Notes under the pieces: model-generated
Database searches by the model: none
Told to the model about the DNA's origin: nothing
Seen by the model: only the letters and a program-made list of their open reading frames with translations
DNA from: Lysinibacillus fusiformis
GTDB lineage: Bacteria > Bacillota > Bacilli > Bacillales_A > Planococcaceae
NCBI RefSeq assembly: GCF_002845985.1
Contig: NZ_PDFK01000004.1
Location: 1-64,000 of the forward strand
Reading direction: 5' to 3'
DNA: 64,000 nucleotides
In this document: in pieces, positions 43,395 through 52,132 of the stretch
Numbering within the stretch: position 1 is the first letter of the stretch
Layout of the letters: every line of letters begins with the position of its first letter
Made by a program: the position numbers and the translations under genes

Positions 43395-43649
43395 GAATTA
43401 TCGCCACCTCTAATGTAAATTTTGTAAGTATTTTTCCCTTATATTATAAATAAATACTTAAGCAAATCCATCAGATTCCGATACAAAACAGAACGTCATT
43501 CAATAGCCTTTCTTGTTCTTCTAACCTGCACTGAGCCTAAGGTTAACGTCCCTGTTAGTATATTTTCACTCCTATATACTCTTTTCGGAAAATTTGATAA
43601 ATTAATAGTAAGTACTGTTTAGAAGGTTACAAAAGAGGGGGCTATCTCA

Positions 43650-44141
43650 ATGAGTAAAAAGGAACTCTTGCAAAATGGAGTCAATCAAGTTTTTTTCGAA
43701 GAAGAATGGTATCCACCACTATCAGAAGCATTAAAGAATCTCACTGCTGCACAAGCATGTTGGCAACCAGAAGGAAAGGCCGCTAATACGATTTGGGAAA
43801 ATACTAACCATCTACTAGCCTTTAAAGAGCGCTTACTTTCTCGCTTACATAAAGATCACTCATTTGTTGCTCCACAAAATAATGATGAAACGTTTGTCCA
43901 AGGTGGAGCGAATGATGAGGATGCTTGGCAAGAAACTGTGAAGCGAACACTTCACGTACATGATGCCTTACAATCTTCATTAGCATCCCTTCAAGAAGCA
44001 GAATTGGATCAACCTAGTCCTTCTCTTCCAGTTTGGCAACAATATCTAAATATCCTTTTGCACGATGCTTATCATACAGGACAAATTGTACAACTTCGTA
44101 AACTACAAGGTTCATGGCCAGCTAAACGCTCCTATTTATAA
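43650..44141 (+). CDS. DinB-superfamily protein
   Basis: 163 residues, four-helix DinB/YfiT fold. Metal-binding histidines are seen as ENTNHLLAF and, near the end, LHDAYHTGQIVQLR. Likely a thiol-transfer or stress-related enzyme. GAGGGGG before the ATG. Confidence 0.86.
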   Translation: MSKKELLQNGVNQVFFEEEWYPPLSEALKNLTAAQACWQPEGKAANTIWENTNHLLAFKERLLSRLHKDHSFVAPQNNDETFVQGGANDEDAWQETVKRTLHVHDALQSSLASLQEAELDQPSPSLPVWQQYLNILLHDAYHTGQIVQLRKLQGSWPAKRSYL

Positions 44142-44214
44142 ACGATGCTTAAAATTGCTTGACTATTGCATACAACAAAGCGATTTAAAAGCAAATCTGA
44201 CTGTTATATCAAAT

Positions 44215-44262
44215 AAAATCCCAATTTCCTAGTGTTCAAATTGAGAAATTGGGATTTTTTTC
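44215..44262 (+). terminator. terminator after the DinB-like gene
   Basis: AAAATCCCAATTTC and GAAATTGGGATTTT form a 14-bp stem, followed by TTTTTC. The rest of 44262-44513 carries a smaller hairpin near 44427-44455 and no supported gene. Confidence 0.85.
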
Positions 44263-44513
44263 AACTCACAAATAGCGCTTTTTTCTGGAATAATTATAGC
44301 TAATGAGTTACTAATATTCATCACACTTTATATTTGTATGCAACTTGAACGATTAACTGAAATTTATTTTCCCCTCGCCTTAAACTACTATCCGTTTAGC
44401 AATCTGTCCCTTCCCCCAAAGAAAAGGCACAATTCTTTTAGCAGAATCGTGGCTGGTTGTTAAATTTTATTTTTAAGGGAGAGCTGTTGATTGCTTTGGC
44501 TAAAGCGTTTCTA

Positions 44514-44699
44514 TTATTCACCAAAAGATGTAACAGCAATGCTCCATATAATTAATGCAAAAGAGATTGTTAACCAAACTGTGTTAGCAGTAGTTGGTTG
44601 TTCTTTTTTTACTTTCTTTATTATTTCTACAAGGTTTAGACAAAATATAATTGCTAAAATCGGCATTAAATAAATACTAATGAACACAAATACTATCAT
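44514..44699 (-). CDS. small two-span membrane protein
   Basis: 61 residues from ATG 44699 (MIVFVFISIYLMPIL), with GGAGGTGA slightly far upstream. Two hydrophobic segments separated by KKVKKEQPTT. A TATAAT lies about 30 bp before the ribosome-binding site. A plus-strand frame at 44491-44673 is the shadow. Confidence 0.6.
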   Translation of the reverse strand: MIVFVFISIYLMPILAIIFCLNLVEIIKKVKKEQPTTANTVWLTISFALIIWSIAVTSFGE

Positions 44700-44928
44700 A
44701 TATGAAACGTTCACCTCCAAAATAATTATACCAAATTCTAACAATTGTACGATTATTAAACCAAACTGCCCTGGCAGTTTAATAATATCTATACTCGTTT
44801 TATTTTAGGCTGGTTTCGTAAAGATTGTTGCTTTTTTATAAATCAATAAATGTGCAGTATAATAGAAACAGGTAGATTGAAATATCATATTTGACAATAT
44901 ATTAAAGATTAAGAAAGGAATGATGATC

Positions 44929-45117
44929 ATGACGAAATTATCTTATAGTGGTTTAAAATATGGAGAAAGTGGTGTGGAAATAAAAATATTGGTGGATGTA
45001 CAAAATGATTGGTGCGAGATAACGCATACCAAGAAAGTGTCACAAGTAATGAATAAATCAACTGGGGAATATATCACAGTAAATCGAAACACCTTGAAAT
45101 GTGAGATTGTTTCATAA
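44929..45117 (+). CDS. small soluble protein, unknown
   Basis: 62 residues from ATG 44929 (MTKLSYSGLKYGESG), nine bases after AAGGA; two other ATG codons lie at 44920 and 44923. Beta-rich composition. Family unknown. Confidence 0.55.
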   Translation: MTKLSYSGLKYGESGVEIKILVDVQNDWCEITHTKKVSQVMNKSTGEYITVNRNTLKCEIVS

Positions 45118-45280
45118 TACGAAACAAATAAACTTTTTGCAACTAACTATACCGATATACTAACACAATGTAGACAAGACAAGCCATCCGAGAAACGAGT
45201 TTCACGAATGTCTTTGAGTATCTTTGCAATATCATAGCATTCTTCGGGGACGATTTTATTCCGATCGACTTCCAATAAAC

Positions 45281-45335
45281 AATTCTAATAAAGGGTGAGG
45301 CTTTTCGCTTCAATCTTTATTAGAATTGATTTTTT
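45281..45335. terminator. long-stem terminator
   Basis: CAATTCTAATAAAG and CTTTATTAGAATTG form a 14-bp stem with a T-run on the plus strand. It overlaps the last codons of the minus-strand gene and probably serves both sides. Confidence 0.75.
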
Positions 45336-45748
45336 ATTGTAATCAAGTATTTTTCATTCATTTCGAGCTGGTCTATTGAGAGTTGGTCTAACAGGAGCTC
45401 GAATTTCTTTTCGCTATCCTCCCCTTCTTCCCCCTTCCAGCAAATGTAGATTTCGCAATAATCACCTTTTGGCAGAAGTTTTTTCAGGAAGTTACAAACA
45501 AGAAGTAATGTGCTTTTGGATTTTTCGTAGTTATGTGGCGAATGCACTTTATTGTCGTTATGCATTTGCCAAATGGGACTCCCTTTTGCTTCAAGCTCAT
45601 ATAGGTATGGCGTTGTAAAATGTTGATGCTGAAGCATTTGACGCTCTTCGCTACTAAGGAACAAATCTGTTATTTCAACTTCATCTTCCGTATCGTCGTC
45701 ATTTATTGCAGCCTGGAAATTTAATCCTATGTAGGTTACCATGCTCAT
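45320..45748 (-). CDS. conserved soluble protein, unknown
   Basis: About 142 residues from ATG 45748 (MSMVTYIGLNFQ), eight bases after AAGGAG. The pattern with DDDTEDEVEITDLFLS and the final LEMNEKYLITIKNQF is seen in short proteins of Bacilli that may be immunity or toxin-neutralising partners, but I cannot assign a family. Confidence 0.6.
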   Translation of the reverse strand: MSMVTYIGLNFQAAINDDDTEDEVEITDLFLSSEERQMLQHQHFTTPYLYELEAKGSPIWQMHNDNKVHSPHNYEKSKSTLLLVCNFLKKLLPKGDYCEIYICWKGEEGEDSEKKFELLLDQLSIDQLEMNEKYLITIKNQF

Positions 45749-45771
45749 TTCATTCATTCTCCTTATCAAAA

Positions 45772-45795
45772 ACACCCTGTAAATGTACAGGGTGT
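45772..45795 (-). terminator. terminator with no clear gene before it
   Basis: ACACCCTGTA and TACAGGGTGT form a ten-bp stem and TTTTTGAT follows on the minus strand. The gene it would end, upstream at 45796-46061, is not convincing in any frame and may be decayed. Confidence 0.7.
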
Positions 45796-46217
45796 CAGCA
45801 ACGTAGCTGTTGGTATCGTAAAAAGACGTGCATTTTTGTACGATGTTCTAAATTCCTTACCTGTGTCACCATGCCATAGGTCACTCTCTGAAGCAATGGC
45901 TTGAAGGACATAGGCTTCAAGCGACGGGTTGTCCGCTTCTTTTTGTGAGGCTTGCTACCGTACCATGTTAACTGTAATGGCTGATGCTTTGATGGTTTGA
46001 TATTGCGGTGGTGTTTTTTGTTCAATATACAATGTTGTGTAATATGCATCCGCAATAACAATCAAATAAATAATGAATAATAATCGTTTTGTTCAATGGT
46101 TCAAAAAATATTTCTCCCTTTTTTCAAATCTGCTATTAAAACTTGTCTACTTAATCATACGAGCAACACGAAAAAAGGTTTCAACATTTTATAAGGGAGA
46201 CAAATTTTCGTCCCCCC

Positions 46218-46325
46218 TTACGTCTGCAAACTTCTGCCACCATCATTTTCCCAACGGTCAATGTCCCAATGATCCTCTTCTTTTTCTCTGCTACTTGCCA
46301 TTGTACTCGATTGAACGAATGACAT
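46218..46325 (-). CDS. 35-residue hydrophilic protein
   Basis: A short frame with GGGTGAGG five bases before its ATG. The product starts MSFVQSSTMASSREKEED and continues HWDIDRWENDGGRSLQT. It is charged and has no membrane segment. The signal is strong, but the length makes it uncertain. Confidence 0.45.
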   Translation of the reverse strand: MSFVQSSTMASSREKEEDHWDIDRWENDGGRSLQT

Positions 46326-46360
46326 TTTGTCCTCACCCTTTTCAAGCGTTCTTCTCTATT

Positions 46361-47266
46361 TTATGAAGGGGAGGAGGTTTTCGTTCCTCGTAAAAAAGGC
46401 TTAAATTGAAAGCCTAAGGCAATTGCAGCTCCTATACAGCTAGAGAGGCAGCCTATGATTAAATACAGGTTAAGCGTAGATTCCCCTATGACAACAGAAG
46501 CAATCCCGCCAATCACAGGGAACAACGCAACCATGTAGCCACTCTTCGCCCCGCCAATTTTTTCTACTAGCTTTAAATAAAATAGCCAGGCAAGAAATGA
46601 TGCGATGATCGTTAAATACAGTAGGGCTGATAAATAGGTAATGGATGTAGGCAAGACGATTTTTTGTCCTTGTATCCAGACAATACCACACATGACTACA
46701 CTGCCGACTGTAAAACCAATGGCATTGGCATAAATGGGGTCAATCTGGCGCTTTGCATTTCTTGCAGAGCTTGCATCCCCGATTGCTGTTAGGACAGTAC
46801 CGAGTAAAGCAATTAGGACCCCTTTTAAATCAGCCAAACCTGAAAAACTATGTAAAGTGGGATAGATTAATACCCCAACACCGATTACCCCTAAAGTACC
46901 ACCGATTAAAACGCGACGATGTAATGGTTCTTTAAGAAATAATCGTAGAGCTATGGGCGTTAAAATTACTTTTAATGAAAAAATTAAAGTGACAATCGCA
47001 GCGGAGCTCAACATCGTCGCATAGTATAGAGCTAAATAACTGAAGGCAAAATTACAAATACCAAAGACGATAATAAATGGAAAATCATGCTGCTGTGGCT
47101 TACCCTGTGGTTTCATCAACCAAGCAAGTAGGCCAAATAAAAAAGCAGTTATAACTAAACGATAGGTTAAAGATAATTCTAGACTGACTGGGGTTCCTTG
47201 AATCTTTACTGCAATAAAATTAAGTCCCCAGACAATTAAACAAAAAATATACATAAAATTGGTCAT
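46361..47266 (-). CDS. EamA/DMT-family transporter
   Basis: 301 residues, ten spans, two EamA repeats; it starts NFMYIFCLIVWGLNFIAVKI, typical of the family. It likely exports amino acids or other metabolites. AAGGAA before the ATG. Third gene of the isochorismatase-GNAT-EamA operon. Confidence 0.88.
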   Translation of the reverse strand: MTNFMYIFCLIVWGLNFIAVKIQGTPVSLELSLTYRLVITAFLFGLLAWLMKPQGKPQQHDFPFIIVFGICNFAFSYLALYYATMLSSAAIVTLIFSLKVILTPIALRLFLKEPLHRRVLIGGTLGVIGVGVLIYPTLHSFSGLADLKGVLIALLGTVLTAIGDASSARNAKRQIDPIYANAIGFTVGSVVMCGIVWIQGQKIVLPTSITYLSALLYLTIIASFLAWLFYLKLVEKIGGAKSGYMVALFPVIGGIASVVIGESTLNLYLIIGCLSSCIGAAIALGFQFKPFLRGTKTSSPS

Positions 47267-47282
47267 ATCTGTTCCTTCTTAA

Positions 47283-47828
47283 CTAGGGTTGCCATCTACC
47301 CATTATGATTGTGTGATAGTACTTACCATCTGCAAGGCATTTATCATTTTTCAAAATACCTTCTACTATAAAGCCCCATTTTTCATAGAGCTGTATAGCT
47401 TTTTCATTCGTTTCTAGCACTTCTAATGCCATTTTCCGTATATCATTGGTATCCGCCCAATCAATAGATACTTGTAGTAGAGCTTTTCCAATACCATAGC
47501 CCCAAAAAGCCTTCCTAACACCGACGCCAAATATTACTTTATGGGCAAGTCTCTTTAATGGAGAGCCCTCACATCTGGAGTATCCAACGATTTGATCACC
47601 TACAACCGCTACTAAACACAGATTTTTCGGACTTGCTGTATCCTGCTGAATAAGCTGCTCGAAGCCCGCTTGATCGATGAATGCCTCCCCCTGCTCTCGG
47701 TCGAAGTTTTCTGTTTCACCGTCCAATTGTAGGCGCAAATCCGATAAAGCTTGAGCATCCTCAAGTTGTGCACAGCGAATAATATAGTCTAGCTCTTTTA
47801 TATGAAACGCTTTTTGGTCAATGAGCAT
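47283..47828 (-). CDS. GNAT N-acetyltransferase
   Basis: 181 residues from ATG 47828 (MLIDQKAFHIKEL), seven bases after GGAG. Motif A: GVRKAFWGYGIGKALLQVS; the C-terminus ETNEKAIQLYEKWGF is typical. The start overlaps the isochorismatase stop by 11 bases. Substrate unknown. Confidence 0.87.
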   Translation of the reverse strand: MLIDQKAFHIKELDYIIRCAQLEDAQALSDLRLQLDGETENFDREQGEAFIDQAGFEQLIQQDTASPKNLCLVAVVGDQIVGYSRCEGSPLKRLAHKVIFGVGVRKAFWGYGIGKALLQVSIDWADTNDIRKMALEVLETNEKAIQLYEKWGFIVEGILKNDKCLADGKYYHTIIMGRWQP

Positions 47829-48351
47829 TTGGGAACTCCTCAACTGGCTGAATTTTTACAAAGCGATTACGCCATACGGATTCGTGATGCTGAATGATCT
47901 GAGGTGCTGCGAGTACTTGACTATTTAAGGTGCTATGTGCATCTTCGATTAAAATATTATGATGGTAGCCATGACTAAAAGCGCTGCGAATCGTCGTATC
48001 AAGACAAAACTCTGTTTGAGCACCTGCGAAAATCAACTGATCAATGTGCTGTTCGTTCAAATATTGTGCAAGATCCGTTTGATAAAAAGCATCCCAAGTT
48101 GTTTTTTGAATCACTTTATCTTGTGCCTGTCTAAGCAGTCCATGATACAGCTCCCACCCTGGCTGACCCATTGCAAAATCAACATCATCCGCCTCTGTAT
48201 GTTGAATAAAAATAATTGGGACTTCGTTATGACGTGCCCATGTGATTACCATATTGATATTTTTAATAATCGTTTCATCATTCCATAGATTTTGTTGGCT
48301 ATCCAAAAAGAAAGCCTCTTGGATATCAATAATAATGAGTGCTTGCTTCAT
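47818..48351 (-). CDS. isochorismatase-family cysteine hydrolase
   Basis: 177 residues from ATG 48351 (MKQALIIIDIQEAF), six bases after GGAG. The catalytic triad is visible: Asp in LIIIDIQ, Lys in VIQKTTWDAF and Cys in GAQTEFCLDTT. Such enzymes hydrolyse amides such as nicotinamide or ureidomalonate; the substrate is unknown. First gene of its operon. Confidence 0.88.
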   Translation of the reverse strand: MKQALIIIDIQEAFFLDSQQNLWNDETIIKNINMVITWARHNEVPIIFIQHTEADDVDFAMGQPGWELYHGLLRQAQDKVIQKTTWDAFYQTDLAQYLNEQHIDQLIFAGAQTEFCLDTTIRSAFSHGYHHNILIEDAHSTLNSQVLAAPQIIQHHESVWRNRFVKIQPVEEFPNAH

Positions 48352-48422
48352 AACGTTCTCCTTTATGCTTCGACTTTTCTTTTTCATTGTACTGAATTTT
48401 CCATTAGAAGGAAATAAAAAAA

Positions 48423-48451
48423 GAAGTACCTAGCGAATTGCCAGATACTTC
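48423..48451 (-). terminator. terminator of the amine-oxidase-domain gene
   Basis: GAAGTA and TACTTC with a pairing interior, followed by TTTTTTTAT on the minus strand. Confidence 0.75.
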
Positions 48452-48458
48452 AATGTCA

Positions 48459-49409
48459 TTATTTCATTAGTTCTTCTGCTAATTCAACTGGTACATATGT
48501 TTTGCCAGCTTCTAATAAAGCGGGCGCAACTTTAAATTGGCGAAGCGCTTTATTGTAGCCATATTCCTTTTGACCACGAGTAATGGTATAGGAAACGGCA
48601 CCTTTCGAAACAATAGCACCTTTTGGCGTAACTTCTACTTTAAAGCCAAGTTCTTCTGCGATTAATCGTAGTGGCACCATTTTCGTCCCTTCTACTTCAT
48701 AAAAGTCTTTCTTGATGATTTCTTGAACAACTGGATTCGATGGTGCTGGTTCAGGAGTTGGCTCTGGATCTACTTCAATTGGTTCTTCCTTCTCGATCGT
48801 GTCCAACACGATGACTTTAGAAGGTGGTGTTTGAGCAGGAATACTCATCGTAGCAATTGTGTAGAACACGGCTAAATGCTGCTCTTTTAAATCATCCAAT
48901 TTTACATCTTTACCAGAAGCACTTACTAATTTAGTATCTTCTCCAACATTTAATTTTAAGTTGTTGTCTGTATCGATTAAATTTTTATCGAAGAAATCAA
49001 CTTCCACGCTACCCATTGCTTCTGTTTCAACAATAATTACTTCTGGGTTATACTGCGGTGGATAAATTGCAAGCATAGGTTTTTTCGCATAAGAGTAAGC
49101 CGACACCTTATCCCCTTTTTGAAGCTTGACTTCTTTTCCTGTATTATCGAAAATGAATGACTCTTTATTAGCGATGACAATGTTCGTATTGTCACCGTCC
49201 ATTACTGTATAGGACGTTCCGTTTTCACGAACATCTACATTTTCCACGGTACCCGTTACTTTAATAAAAGTCGGCTGCACTTGTTGCTCCGTAGTTTCTG
49301 CGTTCGTCACCACAGCCTCACCTTCGTTAGCTGATGCAGTTGGAGCTCCAATCGCGCCCCCTAATAATAATGCTGACATAGCAAATGGTACGACTTTCGT
49401 CATTTTCAT
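48459..49409 (-). CDS. secreted protein with copper amine oxidase N-terminal-like domain
   Basis: 316 residues. A signal peptide (MKMTKVVPFAMSALLLGGAIGAPTASA in two parts: start MKMTKVVPFAM, end GAPTASA) leads to a beta-rich region that repeats and a proline-rich linker (EPTPEPAPSNP). The last 90 residues form the copper amine oxidase-like stalk domain (MVPLRLIAEELGFKVEV, then KTYVPVELAEELMK), common in secreted Firmicutes proteins with a cell-wall role. No enzyme domain is present. Confidence 0.85.
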   Translation of the reverse strand: MKMTKVVPFAMSALLLGGAIGAPTASANEGEAVVTNAETTEQQVQPTFIKVTGTVENVDVRENGTSYTVMDGDNTNIVIANKESFIFDNTGKEVKLQKGDKVSAYSYAKKPMLAIYPPQYNPEVIIVETEAMGSVEVDFFDKNLIDTDNNLKLNVGEDTKLVSASGKDVKLDDLKEQHLAVFYTIATMSIPAQTPPSKVIVLDTIEKEEPIEVDPEPTPEPAPSNPVVQEIIKKDFYEVEGTKMVPLRLIAEELGFKVEVTPKGAIVSKGAVSYTITRGQKEYGYNKALRQFKVAPALLEAGKTYVPVELAEELMK

Positions 49410-49596
49410 AAAAAAGCATCTCCTTCATATCTCGAATTCATAGAAGTAGTCGCCTCTGCATGAAAAAGGTTACAATCTGACCGATTTTTTTATTTTCAGC
49501 GAAGTCACACTGCTATTGAACGGTTGCGTATGATGAAACGCTTATGTTGTTCGCTTTGATTTGAGGGCATCTGGGTGTTCGCTTTACTTTCGCGGG

Positions 49597-49872
49597 TTGT
49601 CGCTTGCCTTCCGCGAGTATTCACTCTCCTTCCACGAGTATTCACTCTCCTTCCACGAGTATTCACTCTCCTTCCGCGAGTATTCACCTTCCTTCCGCGA
49701 GTATTCACTCTCCCTCCGCGAGTATTCACCTTCCTTCCGCGAGTATTCACTCTCCTTCCGCGAGTATTCGCTTGCCTTCCGCGAGTATTCACTCTCCTTC
49801 CGCGAGTATTCACTCTCCTTCCGCGAGTATTCACTCTCCTTCCGCGAGTATTCACTTCGCTCGCGAGCATTC
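49597..49872. repeat. 21-bp tandem repeat array
   Basis: Twelve units with period exactly 21 bp from 49615 to 49846 (consensus GAGTATTCACTCTCCTTCCGC), plus degenerate copies at both ends. Variation is limited to a few positions (CAC to CGC, CTCTCC to ACCTTCC). The repeat is open in most frames because 21 is divisible by 3, giving long false reading frames. It lies between convergent-like gene ends; function unknown. Each unit has a partial dyad. Confidence 0.9.
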
Positions 49873-49883
49873 ACTTCGCTTCC

Positions 49884-51653
49884 TCAAAAGATAAATCGCA
49901 GTCGATTGAGGATGCGCTGTAAGAAGTATTGATGTTCGCTTTGTTGTGCTCTTAGCTCGCGGGCGACGTCGGGGTGGTCGGTGATGACGCCGCTGACGTT
50001 TTTTTCAATAAAGGTTTGCAAGGAACGGTCGTCATTGAGTGTCCAAACAAATAGGTCAGTTGGGTGCTGCTTTAATTCCTCAATCAGCTGCTCGGTTACC
50101 CAGGATTCCTCTAATGCGATAAAATCAACATTTTCCTCCATTGGTCCGATGTTGAGTGCATAGACAATGCCCACTCGCAAATTGGGCACCAATTTTTTTA
50201 ATTGCGCCATTTTCTGTACATCAGCGGATTGCACATAGTAGGAATCCAGCACCTTGTATTGACGTAGCTTCTCGACTAATTTAGGTAAAACATCTTCCGT
50301 TTCTTGGCCGTGCACCTTTAATTCGATTAATAACGCCACATCTAACGCTTTGGCAATTTCGATACAATCCTCTAAAGATGCAATTTTATCGCTGTAGCCA
50401 TTTTGGTGAATGGTTAATGACTTTAGTTCACTTAGGGTCATATTCGCAATGACACCGTTTTTACCGGCTAGCCGTCTTAATGTTCGATCATGAAAGACAA
50501 CAAATTCACCATCTACGGTTTGCTGAATATCGATTTCAATTAAATCTGCCCCCGCATTCGCTGCATTTACTAACCCGCTAATCGTATTTTCTACATTACC
50601 TGCAACATAGCCTCGATGGGCAATAATTTTAGTATCTGGGGCATAAACACTTTTCTCTAAAGAATTGATGTTCATCATACTTAATACGATAAAAACGATG
50701 AAACTGATCAATAGTAATGGCTTATAGCGTCGCTGTCTCTTGGTAGCCACTCTGACTTTGCCTAGCACTGGCGTGTTATACGTAATGGCAACCATGACTT
50801 GTGAAAACATAGCCTGTAATAAACTAAATAGCACTACAAAGACCATTTCCAACAAGGCAAGTGTAAGCCCCGCTGTGACCAATGCTGCGCTCGGCATTAT
50901 GCGCTCTATTAAATAGAGCGGAAACGTACTGATGACCGTTATTCCTAGCATCATTAGCAAATGACCTGTTAAAAGCATCGCTAATAATACTAACAGTTCA
51001 AATAAACCTCGTTTAGAAAAACGCCAGCTTTGCTTAAAGGAACGTAGAATCGAGATGTTGGGCTGAATTGTAAAAATTGGTAACGTTAAAATACTACGAA
51101 TGCCAATCATCACTACGATGCTTGCCACCGCAGCATATGCTAGCCTACCAGCTCGACTGCTCATTATTTCGTCTGTTAAAAAATGTGGCAGAGAAACGGA
51201 TTGCGTTAAGGTAAGTGGTAGCATAAAGGAAGCTAATGGCATTAATAGGGCAAGATAGACAATTAAAAATAAGACTTGGACACTAAAAAAATAAATAACT
51301 TTTCGATTCAATTGCTGCCATAAAGGAAGAAAGCGATAGCGCATCCCCCTTTGCTGATGAAAGGCCATGAGAAGGAGAAAGCCCATTTCATAATAAACAA
51401 ATAATAAAAACAGCAAAATTAATAGACAAATCATCATGATGACAAAGGGATGCGCCACAAAGCTTTGCCAATTTTGCTCAGTAATATGTGTATACCCTGT
51501 TACTCGGAGCATGAGCTTCAAGACGATCGAGGTTACAGGGATTATCAATAAAAACTGAAAAATTCTAATCAATGCGAAAACTTGTACATAATCTAACCGA
51601 TACGCATAAATATTGTGGACAGCCTGTCGCATTACTTGTCCTGCCTTGTGCAC
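49884..51653 (-). CDS. membrane-bound glycerophosphodiester phosphodiesterase
   Basis: 589 residues. The first 340 residues hold about eight spans (GPDPase membrane-domain family); the catalytic GDPD domain follows with IAHRGYVAGNVENT, EIDIQQTVDGEFVVFHD and VDFIALEES. It hydrolyses glycerophosphodiesters, perhaps from lipoteichoic acid or lipid turnover. The start is GTG at 51653 with GGGGTGAG close by; ATG eight codons in is an alternative. Confidence 0.9.
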   Translation of the reverse strand: MHKAGQVMRQAVHNIYAYRLDYVQVFALIRIFQFLLIIPVTSIVLKLMLRVTGYTHITEQNWQSFVAHPFVIMMICLLILLFLLFVYYEMGFLLLMAFHQQRGMRYRFLPLWQQLNRKVIYFFSVQVLFLIVYLALLMPLASFMLPLTLTQSVSLPHFLTDEIMSSRAGRLAYAAVASIVVMIGIRSILTLPIFTIQPNISILRSFKQSWRFSKRGLFELLVLLAMLLTGHLLMMLGITVISTFPLYLIERIMPSAALVTAGLTLALLEMVFVVLFSLLQAMFSQVMVAITYNTPVLGKVRVATKRQRRYKPLLLISFIVFIVLSMMNINSLEKSVYAPDTKIIAHRGYVAGNVENTISGLVNAANAGADLIEIDIQQTVDGEFVVFHDRTLRRLAGKNGVIANMTLSELKSLTIHQNGYSDKIASLEDCIEIAKALDVALLIELKVHGQETEDVLPKLVEKLRQYKVLDSYYVQSADVQKMAQLKKLVPNLRVGIVYALNIGPMEENVDFIALEESWVTEQLIEELKQHPTDLFVWTLNDDRSLQTFIEKNVSGVITDHPDVARELRAQQSEHQYFLQRILNRLRFIF

Positions 51654-51878
51654 GTACTCACCCCTGTCATGCTGTTAGAATAGCTCTCTTCTAACGTATG
51701 TTCAAATAGCTATAGCACAGTACTGAAAGCCGCTAAAATAGCAATTTGTTCAAGTATCCTATACATCAAAGTAAGAGAAGATTTGTGTATTTATCGTGAC
51801 TTTCTCCATTTTTTTTGAAACTTTTCATGTTGCTATCCAGTATATAACTAGATACCCACTAGAGAAAGGAGCGCAAAC

Positions 51879-52088
51879 ATGAAATTCACTCTTGGCGATA
51901 TCATTAGTACAACTGTTCTTTTATGTATGTTTCTAGCTATCTTTTTCGTGATGATTCATATGATTAAAAAAATGAAGTCAACCGTCCCTGTGCCTCCTCC
52001 ACCAACCATGCAACAGCAAGTAGAGGACTTAACAAAACGTGTATCGAGCTTAGAGCAGCAAGTAAAAAATTTTGCTGACAAACAATAG
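51879..52088 (+). CDS. small membrane protein with coiled-coil tail
   Basis: 69 residues: one span (FTLGDIISTTVLLCMFLAIF), a proline-rich hinge (VPVPPPPTM), then a heptad-like region (QQVEDLTKRVSSLEQQVKNF). AAAGGAG before the ATG. It probably multimerises or docks a partner at the membrane. Confidence 0.72.
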   Translation: MKFTLGDIISTTVLLCMFLAIFFVMIHMIKKMKSTVPVPPPPTMQQQVEDLTKRVSSLEQQVKNFADKQ

Positions 52089-52096
52089 ACCGAGAA

Positions 52097-52132
52097 AAAA
52101 TCGCTGCAAAGGTTATCCTTCACAGCGATTTT
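52097..52132. terminator. bidirectional terminator
   Basis: AAAATCGCTG and CAGCGATTTT make a ten-bp stem between converging genes. Confidence 0.8.

Noticed and set aside
45796-46061. Minus-strand frame of 88 codons ending next to a good terminator
   Set aside because: Very basic composition, no ribosome-binding site, and a second frame looks at least as protein-like but has a stop; probably a decayed gene.
49505-49932. Several overlapping reading frames of about 96-123 codons with repeats such as VNTRGRR or EYSRKES
   Set aside because: All arise from the 21-bp tandem repeat, whose period keeps frames open; none has a ribosome-binding site.
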